NCBI GenBank assembly: GCA_964017195.1
Contig: OZ024895.1
Coordinates: 8,180,001-8,244,000 of the forward strand
Direction of reading: 5' to 3'
DNA from: Siderastrea radians
Taxonomy: Eukaryota; Cnidaria; Anthozoa; Scleractinia; Rhizangiidae
DNA length: 64,000 bases
Position numbers and translations under genes: made by a program. Below, one piece after another: positions 1 to 10,751 of this stretch (within the stretch, counting starts at the first letter, position 1; each line of letters starts with the position of its first letter). The notes under the pieces were generated by a model. It had not been told where the DNA came from. It saw only the letters and a list, made by a program, of their open reading frames with translations, and ran no database searches.

Positions 1-59
1 CCTTTCTTGTCATGTCTATTGTGTAGAAGGGCTGTAACTTGAGAAATCCCAGAAACGAG

Positions 60-215
60 GAAATACAGAAATGCGCTCATTAAAATGTAATAATAATAAT
101 AATAATAATGATAATATATAGATTTAGCCAAGCCTAAAAGCGGAACTCCAATTTTTAGTTATTTATTATTATTTATTTTATTTATTATTATTATTATTAT
201 TATTTCAAGTGGTAC
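60..215. repeat. TAA/TTA microsatellites flanking a family X end
   Basis: A TAA run at about 90-112 and TTATTA-rich sequence at about 160-205 flank a stretch at 112-155. That stretch reads, on the minus strand, as the right end of transposon family X: the signature AGGCTTGGCTAAATCTATAT preceded by GGAGTTCCGCTTTT. The flanks are simple sequence, so no target-site duplication can be defined. The matching left end in this orientation could be the fragment near 9806, but this is not established. Confidence 0.6.
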
Positions 216-279
216 CTGACAGCAATATTATATTTTAGGTCATTATTAGTAAATACACCTCTTATCAAATTAGAATCTG

Positions 280-691
280 CATACCTGCCAACCTTATAAA
301 ATCAGAAATAGGGACCACCCCCCCCCATGCTCACCCCAGTCCTGGGGTAGTGCCCTGCCCCCCCCCCCCACTGCCCCCCCCCCCCCCCCACTGCCCCCCG
401 TACACTGAGCAGGGTCTAGGATGCTCTAGGGTTTTTGCAATAATTTTTAAAAATATTGCCTGTACTGTACTGTCTTAGCATTAGAATTCTCAGGTGTTGT
501 TTAATGGTCTCAAGCACCACATGTATTGCACAAAACAATAGGATGTAGAAAAGTCATTGAAGACTAATCTTTAAAAATCCAGTTCCAAATTGTCTTTTTT
601 TTCTTGAAAATCGGAGTGTCCCGATTTTTTTAGGTTTTGAAACTCAAAAATCGGGACAATTCCAATTAAATGGGGACGGATGGCAGGTATG
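280..691. mobile_element. Short inverted-repeat element (MITE-like)
   Basis: The block opens with CATACCTGCCAACC and closes with the imperfect inverse GGATGGCAGGTATG. The flanks GAATCTGC and GAACCTGT could be a degraded 8-bp target duplication, which would suggest a hAT-type mobiliser. That assignment is inference. The interior is non-coding and holds long C homopolymers (about 318-400) and an AT-rich second half. Confidence 0.5.
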
Positions 692-2213
692 AACCTGTTT
701 TACAAAATTCTAAATAAGCCCCAGTTTTAGGTTGTAAACTTAAATATTGGGCACAATAATTATTTTTGTTCACCTTACCTCGGCCTTTTCTCTGCCACAA
801 GTCTACGGTTTAATTTATTTACATTTTTGCAGAGTTGTCAAATTGTATAGACAAGGTACTAATTGAAAAATACCTCCACCTTATTCAATGGTTTGACAGA
901 TAAGTTGTGTGGTATAGAGCGAGGAAAAATGCGAGCAATGAGTACCGGTAAAATGTCCGTGACCATTATCTGTAAAACCACTGAATGATATTTATTATTC
1001 CACTACAATATTTGCCTATCATTTTAAATGATTTATTCAATGAGTGATTTGAAACCGGGACACTACAGTGCAATACGCTTTCTACAGTGCAATACACTCT
1101 CATACTTTCATGTGTGTGTTTTCTCCTTATATGATAAACTGATGCTATAGTGGAATAATAATGTACCTTGTTTACTCTTATTGATGCCCAGGGACTATTA
1201 TATTAAAATCAATCTCTTTAAGTACCCATCAGTCATGAATCAACCACTCAACTACTTAGTTGATAAATCGGTCAATCAGTCAATTAAAAATTTGTGACTA
1301 ACAGTGTTGCCAACGCGAATAACAAATGGTCCAGTAACCACTAGTGACTTTATTTGATGCACAGATTATGACTCACTATGTTACTACCCCTGACTGTGAT
1401 GGTAGTAAATCTTGTGGTTTAATTTGTTTTTGGTTTGATCATTAGCCTTTACACTGCATCTAATGTCACCAATGAGCAATGTTCCTGATTGTCATAATCT
1501 GGTAGCAAAGAGAAACAAAAAGAAAAGCCTCTTAATAAATCAGTTCAGGATAGTCAGAAACCTGTCATGTAATGAACTGACAAGAGGGGATCAGACTGTG
1601 GTGAATCCATCATTTGAAATAGTTTTCCCTGTCAAGTGAATTCAATCAAATAAGTCTGAATCATTATCCCTGGGAAGTTAGTTGTGTGTGCGTGTGTGTG
1701 TGTGTGTGTGTGGGGGGGGGGGGGGGGAGTAGGGTTACTCCCAAATAAATGCTACTGGTGTGTGTATGTGTTATTGAGGGAACAAATTTAAGTGTATGTG
1801 GATACAGTCAAACTTATCACCAACATCAAAATTTGCAAAAAAAAACAAACAAAAATATAAAACCTTATTTCAAAACTGCTCTTAAAATTTTTTATTTCAA
1901 TTGATAATGTCTACCTGGGAACATAAATGTAGCTAAGAGTACAAATTTGTTAACCAAAGTCTTACAATAAACTGCCATATTTTTTCTGACATCAGGTTGA
2001 TGGAATAAAAACCTGTATGGAAAACAAAGCAGAGTTTAATTATCTCAGTTGCCAGAAGTAAGCCCATGTCTTTAGGGAGGTTCTAAGGATATTTGCGCAA
2101 TTTTTTTCTGTACATCCATACTGCGCACACAATTCACAAAATTGGCAATGTCATGCCGTGTCATGCACTGAGCATGCACGCTCGCATGAAAAACTACCCC
2201 AAATGTTTTAAGA
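692..2213. other. Non-coding stretch with a TG repeat
   Basis: I see no gene here. At about 1683-1727 there is a TG dinucleotide run followed directly by a G homopolymer. The rest is AT-rich with stops in all frames and no recognisable element ends. Confidence 0.5.
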
Positions 2214-2686
2214 CACTGTAAACTGCCGCTTATAAGCCCTAGGCTGATACAACTTTGTAAGGGGTTTTGGGTGGGCTTATAAATGGAGGGGCTTATATCC
2301 GGGGGGGCTTATAAGTGGAATAAGAAAAAAGTTACAAAATGAGCCACAGCAGTGTTGATAGAAATACATTTTTAATGTACCAGTTTGTAATTAACCTTTG
2401 AAATGTCATAATAAATCGAATTCATTTCAATTAACAACAAAATCAAAACTGCAACAACACGAACGTAACCGGAACATAACAAAACAGAAGCTCAGAGTTA
2501 ATCTTTACAGATTTCTGTGAGAGTGCTTAATATTAAGGAAACAGGGAAAACTAGAGGGGGGCTTATATCCGGGGGGGGTGGGGGGGCTTATTACCGGATG
2601 TATTTTTTGTTTACAGGTAGATGGACCTATAGCCGGGGGGGGGGGGGGTTGTAAGCAGGCGGGCTTATAAGCGGCAGTTTACGGTA
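2214..2686. mobile_element. Short inverted-repeat element with G-rich core
   Basis: The left end CTGTAAACTGCCGCTTATAA and the right end TTATAAGCGGCAGTTTACGG are inverse over about 24 bp. The internal sequence repeats GGGCTTATA..CCGGGG several times with long G tracts, so shortened copies of the terminal repeat recur inside. There is no coding potential. TA lies next to the right end, but the left flank is CA, so a TA target duplication is not proven. Confidence 0.6.
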
Positions 2687-3506
2687 TTTGTTTTGAGTTT
2701 TGAGCATGTGCATTTAAATAAGAAGCACTGAAGCATTCCAAATGGACAAAAGGTAAACTGTATTTTTAGAGATGGTTGGTCTCATTTAAATACTTATGCC
2801 AGTCTGAATTTCAGACTGGTCTCATGTAAACAAAATTGCACCAGTCTGAGTTTACACTGCTTTAATGAAATCAGGGTTTTACTGCCCCTGGGTATCTGAG
2901 GATGTTGTTAAACATTCTTGAGAGCTGCTCAACTTTAGTCTTAGGGGGTGTTTGCCTGACACCAGTTCATTGTATGCTTTTCATTCTGATACAAGTTCAC
3001 CCCAGTTCCCTCTTGCTTCTCTGTATTTGTTACATGATTACAGCACAAAATCTCGTAACTGTGTGAGCCATACCTGGGTGAGTTCATACCGGTATCATGT
3101 AAACATGGTGTAACTATTTGATTCATTCTGTGTTAAGTTAATTAACCATACAGCCATCCAGATAAATCTCACATCACCGTGAAAAAAGGATTTTGTAACT
3201 TGAGGAAGGGAGATTCTTAACTACAGATCTCGCATTGTTGCTAAGGGATTTTTGTGGATGGTATTCTGTCATACGCTGTTTTCAGCATTTCGTGCTGCTA
3301 TATTGGTGAAATAATGAAGAAGAACATCTGAATTCCACAACTGAACATTGCGCGTGCATAGCTACTGCCAGTCCCCAACCGCACATTAAAAAGAAAATCA
3401 GTAAAACTAAGAGGAAACAAGTAAAGTTCCCATTTTTTTACGAATCGCCCTACCCTTCTTTACAATCCGAAGCATGCAATTACTGTTTTTACAAAGAATA
3501 GAAGAA
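2687..3506. other. Non-coding stretch
   Basis: No gene, element ends or RNA gene can be supported here. Short antisense repeats of a CAGTCTGA word occur near 2800-2850. Open frames are short and compositionally unremarkable. Confidence 0.4.
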
Positions 3507-3674
3507 CTAAATAAATGTAAAGAAGATCCTCGCAGTTATTAACGCAACTTATGCGGTTGCGAAAAGAAAGCCTGAAAAAATCAGGCTTGCCGGGATTCGA
3601 ACCCTGACCTCTGCGATACCGGTGCAGCCCTCTAACCAATTGAGCTAACAAGCCAACTGGGAGCTGGTCATTAA
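3507..3674 (-). repeat. tRNA-derived SINE, copy A
   Basis: On the minus strand a tRNA-like head (3584-3654) shows an A box (TAGCTCAATTGG) and a B box (GGTTCGAATCC), with outer arms GGCTTG/CAAGCC. It is followed by a short CCTGA..TCAGG hairpin and a tail shared with the two neighbouring copies. The anticodon loop reads CCGGTAT, putting GGT (Thr-like) at the anticodon but C instead of T at position 33, and the D-stem base GAGG does not pair. I read this as a SINE with a Pol III promoter relic and not a working tRNA. Confidence 0.8.
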
Positions 3675-3708
3675 ATTGGTCCGTAATATACCTGGGAAAG
3701 ATGAAGAT

Positions 3709-3867
3709 GAAATCATGAATATATGAAATTCATATATTTGAACTGTGGAATGAAGAAATAAATGTAAAGAAGATCCTCGCAGTTATTAACGCAACTTATG
3801 CAGTTGCAAAAAGAAAGCCTGAAAAAATCAGGCTTGCCGGGATTCGAACCCTGACCTCTGCGATACC
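3709..3867 (-). repeat. tRNA-derived SINE, copy B, head truncated
   Basis: The tail and CCTGA..TCAGG hairpin match copy A, and the tail carries the ATATGAATTTCATAT palindrome. The tRNA-like head is cut off after the B box where the oppositely oriented copy C begins (junction near 3867). Copies B and C therefore stand head to head. Confidence 0.8.
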
Positions 3868-4083
3868 AATGACCAGCTCCCAGTTGGCTTGTTACATGTA
3901 GCTCAATTGGTTAGAGCGCTGCACCGGTATCACAGAGGTCAGGGTTCGAATCCCGGCAAGCCTGATTTTTTCAGGCTTTCTTTTCGCAACTGTACTGTAA
4001 GTTGCGTTAATAACTGCGAGGATCATTTATTTCTTCATTCCGCAGTTCAAATATATGAATTTCATATATTCATAATTTCAATA
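3868..4083 (+). repeat. tRNA-derived SINE, copy C
   Basis: A full-length copy on the plus strand. The head runs 3885-3962, with a 6-bp CATGTA-type insertion between positions 9 and 10 of the tRNA fold and an otherwise paired D stem (GCTC/GAGC). It continues through the hairpin and tail to about 4083. The short reading frame across the A and B boxes is a by-product of the tRNA head. Confidence 0.8.
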
Positions 4084-4559
4084 GAAGAACTACAGCACAA
4101 AAATGTATAAAGATATGTGCTTGTGCCATCATAGCTTTTATACTCATAATAAAGCAAATTTCTAGAAACTGTTGCTTCAAATTTTGCATCCTGATAATCT
4201 TTAAATGTTCGCAATGTTTACAATAGCGAGAACTGTATGCTGTTTGAGTTTTAGCATTTTTTCTGTTCAGGTCAAGTGACATGCTGAATATGGTTGTGAC
4301 TTGAAAACTTGAAAACCTTTCCCATAAAACATACGTGGCCAAGCAGCTTATCTGTGGAAGTAATAGGGTTTCCAAGATGTGATGGTTCTGAGGAACTTCC
4401 CACAGCAACAATATGGTGATTAAGAGTCTCCTCCCTTAAGTCCAGATGTAAAGGCTCTCATTGCCACCCAAATGGAAGTCTTGATGGCACACTCATGTAA
4501 ATGTTGTGGTTCAATTTTATCGTTGGTTCAATTTTTATTTTCCATTGTGAGTAATAGGA
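4084..4559. other. Non-coding stretch
   Basis: One frame of about 113 codons is open on the minus strand (4070-4411), but it has no recognisable domain and overlaps the SINE tail. I do not accept it as a gene. Nothing else is visible. Confidence 0.4.
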
Positions 4560-4612
4560 TTGCCAAATAAAAATTGGAGCTCCACTTTTAGGCTTGGCTA
4601 AATCTATATATT
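4560..4612 (+). mobile_element. Family X right-end fragment
   Basis: Carries the signature right end of family X (GGAGCTCCACTTTTAGGC followed by TTGGCTAAATCTATATA). No matching left end in the same orientation is visible upstream, so this is an orphan end. It may form an inverted pair with the end at 112-155. Confidence 0.6.
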
Positions 4613-6138
4613 TGAATGATTCTAAAACTGTTTAATTGTGTTTGACTGGGTTCAGAAATTGAATGGAATCAAACACAGCTGTATATATAGGCATATTTTT
4701 GGTTAATAATTACATGTATTGTGTTCAATTACCGAACCCAAATTAACCCTATCACTGCATTCAATCCAGTTCAATAATTTACTGAACAGTTAGATATGTA
4801 AGCTGGGCTAATTATATAACTCATATGTTCCACGTACCTTAACTTCACTGTAAGAAAATGCTGCATCACTGATCACTGCTGGCATTATGCCTAGAACAGA
4901 AAAAAAAGGATCAGTGAAAAAAAAAAAACAAATTCAGGGCTAAAAATTGGCAGTCGCCCAGTCGCCAGTGGCGATTTAAAACTGACCAGGGCCACTAAAA
5001 GTCGAGGCTTAAATGCCTAATAGAGGACTGCAAATAAAAGTTACACTGTAGTTACAATTCAAATAAATTAGACTTTCATTGGAGCATATTTCTTTTCTTT
5101 CCCCTCCTGAACTCTGAGTTCATCAATTGAAGAGAATTTTCAGTTCTTGGAGTGCAAAATTCATGAGAACAAGCACCTGGCAAATTACTTTCATCCTTAA
5201 AATAATATTAACTTTATTGCTTTTCTTTTGACAACATCAAATAACTAATATTTTATGCAACATACATTATTAAAGCATTCACAATGCAATTTTTGACCAA
5301 TGTGACATTAATGAACAGAAAGAATGGGTGAACAGAATAGTAATTATACTCAATGTCAATTATTAAGGGAGTCGTCATTCACTTTGCTAGCATTGTCACT
5401 TCCAGCTTTGAAATGTTGTTGCCGAAGCTATACTTTGCTTTACTTTTGTGATCCACCTGATTCATGAGACGTACAAGTGCCTATTGTTGGAAATTTTTGC
5501 ATCCACCCGTGAAAGCGTTCTTCTTTCCAGCTTCTGTGGAATCCTAACAAATAATAAATCATCGCCTGAACCCCTCATTTGCAGCTATCCAAACTCTTTT
5601 AGCCATTTGTCTAAAAAGCGGTTACATGTCTGTAATTGTCTTCCGCCCTTTGCACGGTTCATTGGGTAATACAGGTAAGGTAAAGCACTCGAATATCAAT
5701 CGATCGAATGAGCAACAAAATGGCAGGACCTCATTTAAGTTTACTGGATGTTCAATCATCTCCAGTCTCCTTTGCTTAACTCAGTAAAGAGCCAATTGCA
5801 ATTAATCAAACATGTTCTAGCTAATCCCAGCAGACAATTGTCAGTTAAACAAGCCAGATTGCCTTTAGGAAGCAGAAACACATCAGTACAAATATGTCAA
5901 TTGCATAAAAAAAATCCTTTGCTTACATCTGGATTCCCCCCCCCCCCACCCCCCTTGGGAATACAATGATTTTTGAGAAAACCAAAAAATGCATGCAGTA
6001 ATTATTTGAACTTTCTAAAACATGAACATTCCATTATGAGTGACAAATAGTAAGAAGCACTTTCCACAATACAGTGCTTTTATTTCATACATGTAAGTTA
6101 ACTGAGATTGAAAAAAAATGCAGTCGCCTTCTGAACTA
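4613..6138. other. No supported gene; possible decayed repeat
   Basis: A GT-AG-like pair frames about 5529-5672 (acceptor TTTCCAG, donor CAG then GTAAGG), but every frame stops before the donor, so I do not call an exon. The stretch at 4940-5010 (AGTCGCCAGTGGCGA) looks repeat-derived. A C homopolymer lies near 5935-5955. Confidence 0.4.
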
Positions 6139-7736
6139 ATGCATGGTTCAATTTTTACCAGTTACCATCCCCCCACCGGGCATCCCCGGGGACAAGTCCA
6201 GCCCTTCGAGCCCGGGGGTGGGGAATTGTTTGAAGTGGTCTTGTCCCAGGGGTAGGGGAGTGGGGCAAATCGAAAATAACTTCTTGTTGTTCTGGTAAAG
6301 TACGTCACTTCTCAGTTGATATGATGGCCCCGGACCGCGTGGAGAAGATTGCCTATTTCCAGTGAAAATCTCTAGTATTTGTAGCAGACTGTTTAGAGAA
6401 GAATAATCTCAAAATTAAAATCTGTGTTCGACGGTACGTTTATTATAAATTGTTGAACGAATGTGCGTTTGTTGCGTACTCGAATGAATGGTGGTCGTCA
6501 CAAACAAAGAAATATTTCTTCAGTGTGTTTATATTTATAATAAGACGACTCAAATAGACTCTATAAAAACGGATGCACAGCTTTATGTTAAACAGAGATC
6601 TCAGTCCAGTGTTCTTATGAAACAAGCTAAGAAAAACTCCTTTAAATGCTGCCATCAATTTGTTCATGGGCCTCTTGTGTGTATGCGCTATAATTAGAAT
6701 AAAACATGTGGCAAAGAAAATTTCTTTACTTGCCAGCCGTATGCCAGTGCAGGTAGAGTTTTTTCGTCAGTTTTCTGTTCATGTTTTTATTATATTATGC
6801 ATGTAGTGTCCTTCGTTCAATAAACTCTAGAAAAGCGTTTAAAGACGTTCGCGCGAAAAACTTCTACAGCACAGACTTTTTTAACAGTTTGGCCACAGTC
6901 AGATAATGAGTTACATATGTCAGAAATGCAAAAAAATTAGGGGGTCACCGACTTCGTTAACGAAATAAAGCGTGTGGAAAACTACCCCAATTTTGACACA
7001 TCAGTCATCGTAATTCTACATGGCCTCGGTGCTTGTTAGTTGAAAAATATTTAAAATGATTCGCCGTGGACCCACTTTCCTAGTCAAATTTTACTTAAGT
7101 GGGTTTGTCAAGTAAATAATTTGAACCGGTGTCATCCTTTTAGTAAACTGAACCTCTAAGATGGACTTTTACGAACTCCGTGCAGCTACAATAATACTGA
7201 AAATTCGATGATGCGAGGACAGAAAAGTTGAAAAAAATCAAACTTCCACAATACAGATTTTCTTTAATTTTTCACAAAAACGTAGATAATCAACAAAGAA
7301 AGTGATCTATCAAAAGAAACTATGGGGTCACCGAACAAGAGAGTTAAACCCATGCAAAGATATTAAAGTGCCCACTAGCGCTATATATATCTCCACATTT
7401 CTTCAACAGCCCGGGCGCTCAATGCATGACGTGGCATGACATCGCGAAGCGGATTGCGTGCGCAGTAAGGATGCGCAGAAACAATTAGCGCGAACGTCCT
7501 TAAGTTCTTGTCAAAACATCTGGTTTATTTGCTATTGTACGGAAATCAATATCGTCATTTAGGTTTTGTACACAAAACAACGTATTTGTGGTCGATGAGG
7601 AGTCCCGGGGGGTGGGGAATCGTCTCTTTCTGTGTGCTCGGGGGTGGGGAATAGACTGCCAAGTGAGAAAAAATTGCAAATCCCCGGGGGTAGGCCCGGG
7701 GGAGGGGATGGTAACAGGTAGAATTGAACCATGCAT
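6139..7736. mobile_element. 1.6-kb inverted-repeat DNA element, non-autonomous
   Basis: Left end ATGCATGGTTCAATTTT and right end GAATTGAACCATGCAT are inverse. The next inner block is also inverse (GTTACCATCCCC against GGGGATGGTAAC) and runs into GC-rich CCCGGGGG motifs on both sides. The interior has no open frame that resembles a transposase. The ends sit in palindromic ATGCAT, so the target duplication cannot be read off. Superfamily unknown. Confidence 0.65.
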
Positions 7737-7744
7737 AATATTGA

Positions 7745-8106
7745 GTGATAAACAAAATTAATTCCCACATAAGCTTAACTTGAGCTTAAGTGAAGCCAAA
7801 TAAAATTATTGAAATTCAAGCAAACAATTCATAAGTGATAAACAAAATTAATTCACACATAAGCTTAAGTCTTGAGCTTAAGTGAAGCCAAATAAAATTA
7901 TTGAAATTCAAGCAAACAATTCATAAGTGATGAACAAAATTAATTCCCACACAAGCTTAAGTCTTGAGCTTAAGTGAAGCCCAATAAAATTGTTGAAATT
8001 CAAGCAAACAATTCATAAGTGATAAAATTAATTCACACATAAGCTTAAGTCTTGAGCTTAAGTGAAGCCAAATAAAATTATTGAAATTCAAGCAAACAAT
8101 TCAGAA
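7745..8106. repeat. Tandem repeat, four units of 90-92 bp
   Basis: Units start at 7745, 7835, 7927 and 8019. Each contains GTGATAAACAAAATTAATTC, then the semi-palindrome AAGCTTAAGTCTTGAGCTTA, then AATTCAAGCAAACAATTC. Unit 1 lacks a few bases in the palindrome and unit 4 has a deletion in the first block. The array begins just outside the inverted-repeat element ending at 7736. Confidence 0.9.
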
Positions 8107-9335
8107 ATGAGAATAAGGGTTAAAAAATATTTAAGACCTACTTCAGTAGATTCATAAATGAGGATGTGCTTTTTCATCGATTCGTTACTTGCATGGATTT
8201 TGGTAGGGGTTTTGCCGAGGATATTGTAAACAATGACTGGATTCAGAGTTTAAAAGAACGAGGCATATATCAATTATGTCCTGTTTTGTTATTCTTTTGT
8301 TAGTCAATGAGTTAACATCTTGACGATTCGCGTTGGTACTTGTTTTCTCCTTTTACTTCATTGCATGCTTTCAGAAGCTGTTTTCTCCTTTGCCTGGCTA
8401 CACTTTGCTCCGTGAAAAACAAAACACACTGGTATTCTTCAAAGTTGAGAAAAGCGGGTTATCGTCGTAAAAGTAAATAACTGGAAATATTATATTTATG
8501 ACAAAAGCCAAGACACATTTCTCTTTGTTCGAGATAACGGGGAATTGGAAATAAGTGAGTTGAGATAGTGGGATCCTTCTAAATAAAAGCGAGTTTCCCA
8601 TACCGTAATATTCCGTGAAATGATTGAAAAATTCCGAGAAACTCAACCGGGAAACTCAGCAATCAGATCTCCACGCTGGTTCGATTAAAGCATCGGGCCA
8701 AAGCAATCCATATTTCTCCTCTCAATAAAGACATTCATATCCCACTTAATAGGCATTCGGGACCCGCAGTCGAGTTTCTTTAGCCTATCTTTTCATTTCT
8801 AACGTTGAAAAGTTATTGTGTTCTCGTTCTCGGCCTGACGCGCGCGGCCATATTGTGAAATCTTGTAACATGATACCATCACCTTTGCACTACCCCCTCA
8901 AATTGTGTTCCTCTTTTTCGTTTTGTTTTGTTTTGCTTTTTTTCCTCTTTTTTTCACTTTCTACGAGTAGTATTAAATGACATACCGTAAAAGGTGCGGT
9001 TTAAGTTTGACGAAAAGTTCCCTTTTGTAACAGTGCATTTTTTTTGTTAAACAAACTTTGCTAAAGCAGGGAAATTGATTTTACCCGAACACCTTCTAAC
9101 TTCATGCTGTCCTTGGCGTAAATTTCTTCTCCATTCTCTCTCTCCATTACGATTTCTTTCCCCTTGTTCATCTGTAGAATAAAATACAAAAACGTAGACG
9201 TAAATTATTCAGTGGTACAAAATTATTTCCAATCACAAATTGATAAAAATCAAGAAAAGTGTACCCGACATGTTTACAGTTCTCTGTCGGCGTCTCTCAG
9301 TTTTCCTCTGGCGTTGTTCTCCAGTACCGTCCGTC
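8107..9335. other. Non-coding stretch
   Basis: No gene can be supported. Several short frames are open but none shows recognisable motifs. T-rich tracts occur at 8920-8960. Confidence 0.4.
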
Positions 9336-9500
9336 TTACTTCTCGTTGCCTTTATGCTCTGCTGTAAGCTTACTGTTCTTTCGTCTTTCTCGTTTTTGTT
9401 TCTGTTCTGCTTGACGCTGTTCTTCAGTGGCGTTTCTCATCCTTTCCCGTTGTTGTTCTCTATCTCCTTCCCTTCTCCTTCGTCTCTGCTCTTCTGACAT
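9336..9500 (-). CDS. 54-residue Arg/Glu/Gln-rich coiled-coil fragment
   Basis: An ATG-initiated frame on the minus strand, starting MSEEQRRRRREGDREQQRER and continuing with alternating R, E, Q and K to a stop. The composition predicts a charged helix or coiled coil. Such repeats are known from the N-terminal region of some Helitron and other transposon proteins, which is the closest match I can offer from memory. It has no downstream catalytic domain and may be a repeat remnant or chance open frame in a CT-rich strand. Confidence 0.2.
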   Translation of the reverse strand: MSEEQRRRRREGDREQQRERMRNATEEQRQAEQKQKRERRKNSKLTAEHKGNEK

Positions 9501-9639
9501 ATTTTTCTCAGTATATCATTTAAATAAAGTTTAATAAAAGATGAATGGAGCTATTAACATGAAAAGTCAAGAAAAAATGCGAAGCTGACGTCCAGTTTAC
9601 CATGCCATTGGCAATAAGCTGGGTGAAAATTTGCCTCAT

Positions 9640-9806
9640 GTAAGAATGTCATGAAATGCGACGTACGTACGTATGTATGTATGTACGGCGCACGCGCCCG
9701 CGAGCCATTCCGCTTGCCATGACCATAAAAAATCACCAGCATGTCTCTTAGTATGAGTATGGGGCTCCACTTTTGCGGCCTTCGGCCGCAAAGGAGTTCC
9801 GCTAAT
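9640..9806 (-). mobile_element. Family X left-end fragment, minus strand
   Basis: Read on the minus strand it begins near 9806 with TTAGCGGAACTCC, then GCGGCCGAAGGCCGC, then a GTAC/GTAT tract (9660-9690). This is the same order as the left ends of X copies elsewhere (TATAGCGGAGC, GGAGCACC, then CGTCCGTCCG tract). No right end follows nearby; the only minus-strand right end is at 112-155. Confidence 0.55.
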
Positions 9807-10179
9807 AATAAATTCGTATAGCGCTAACACTAATTAAACAATAGATGTCTTCTGTCGAAGGCACTATTGTGTGATGGGTTGCCCGAGGAAATTTGATGTT
9901 CACAACAGATATTAGCCGGAGAACGTAGTTTGAGGGCTTATATGAAGTTTAAACATCAAATTTCCGAGGGAACTTATGACACATAGGGCCTGAGACAGAA
10001 GGACTGTATTGTTTTTATTGTACAACGCTAAATTTTGAGCGAAAATTGCCAAGAACGGGCGCGACTATTAGCTGATAGGTGCCCTCTGAGGAGAGACACT
10101 ATCGCGTCACGTGATTGATTTCGACCAATGGGAGCATGCCAAAATGTAGTTATCGCCTATTTATCGTTTATCGTTCGGG
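9807..10179. other. Upstream flank of the BEL element; no 5' LTR seen
   Basis: I compared this stretch with the 3' LTR at 19997-20234 and see no match, so the 5' LTR is missing or has been replaced. No gene is visible. Confidence 0.5.
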
Positions 10180-10398
10180 ATGGCCGACAAAGCAGACGAA
10201 GGAGCGAATGAAACTTCAGAAGACACCGAGCGGATGTCAAGAAAACTTGAATATCTTCATCGAAGAAGAGCAGCATTCAAAGGAGTCGTTACAAGAAACA
10301 GAAAAAAGGTGGAAGAAATGGTATCCAGTAATGGAAGTCGAACTGTTATTAGATCCGTGAAAGAACGGTTGATGCAAGCATTGGAAAATGCGAGTTAA
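10180..10398 (+). pseudogene. BEL gag N-terminal fragment
   Basis: The authentic gag start: ATG at 10180 opening MADKADEGANETSEDTER and running through a charged helical segment. The frame leaves gag at about 10392 by deletion into distal pol sequence and stops at once. This fragment supplies the roughly 40 N-terminal residues that the long direct copy lacks. Confidence 0.8.
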
Positions 10399-10730
10399 TT
10401 TACAGTCAGGAGATCGACGTCGGGCAAAGCAGCTCTCTGGAGAAAGTCCTGGATTTAGAAGAAATGAAGAACGCGGAGAAGTACTGGCTTCGAGAAACTC
10501 AGAGAGAACGCTTTTCGGAAGAGTTGACGACTTTGAGACAAGGGCGAAATGTCTTAAAAGGCAGCCAGCTGTGGAGACTGTCACCATTTCTAGACAGTGA
10601 CGGAATCTTACGTGTAGGGGGAAGGCTAGAGATGTCTAATTTGCCTTACGACGCTAAGCACCCTGTTGTCTTACCAAAAAAGCATCATATTTCGAAACTA
10701 GTTGTTGCACACATCCATGTTCAAGGTCAC
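10389..10730 (+). pseudogene. BEL pol fragment (RNase H to integrase linker)
   Basis: Collinear with 18536-18876 of the direct copy, covering the end of the RNase H/Pao region and the start of the integrase zinc-binding region. It stops at GGTCAC and is followed by about 20 bp of filler before the inverted copy starts at 10752. The left junction shares GCGA with both parent sites. Confidence 0.8.
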
Positions 10731-10751
10731 CGGTCGCGTCATCAGTACTTC

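Noticed and set aside
3584..3654. Functional tRNA gene
   Set aside because: C at position 33, unpaired stems, and a shared SINE tail; the same head recurs three more times in the window.
3460..4110. Short proteins over the SINE tRNA heads
   Set aside because: They translate the A and B boxes of a tRNA-derived SINE and recur with each copy; no protein features.
5529..5672. Candidate exon between good-looking splice sites
   Set aside because: All three frames stop before the donor; no protein similarity recognised.
10654..10751. Extra C-terminal residues on the inverted BEL frame
   Set aside because: They come from filler and antisense sequence at a rearrangement junction and do not match the direct copy.
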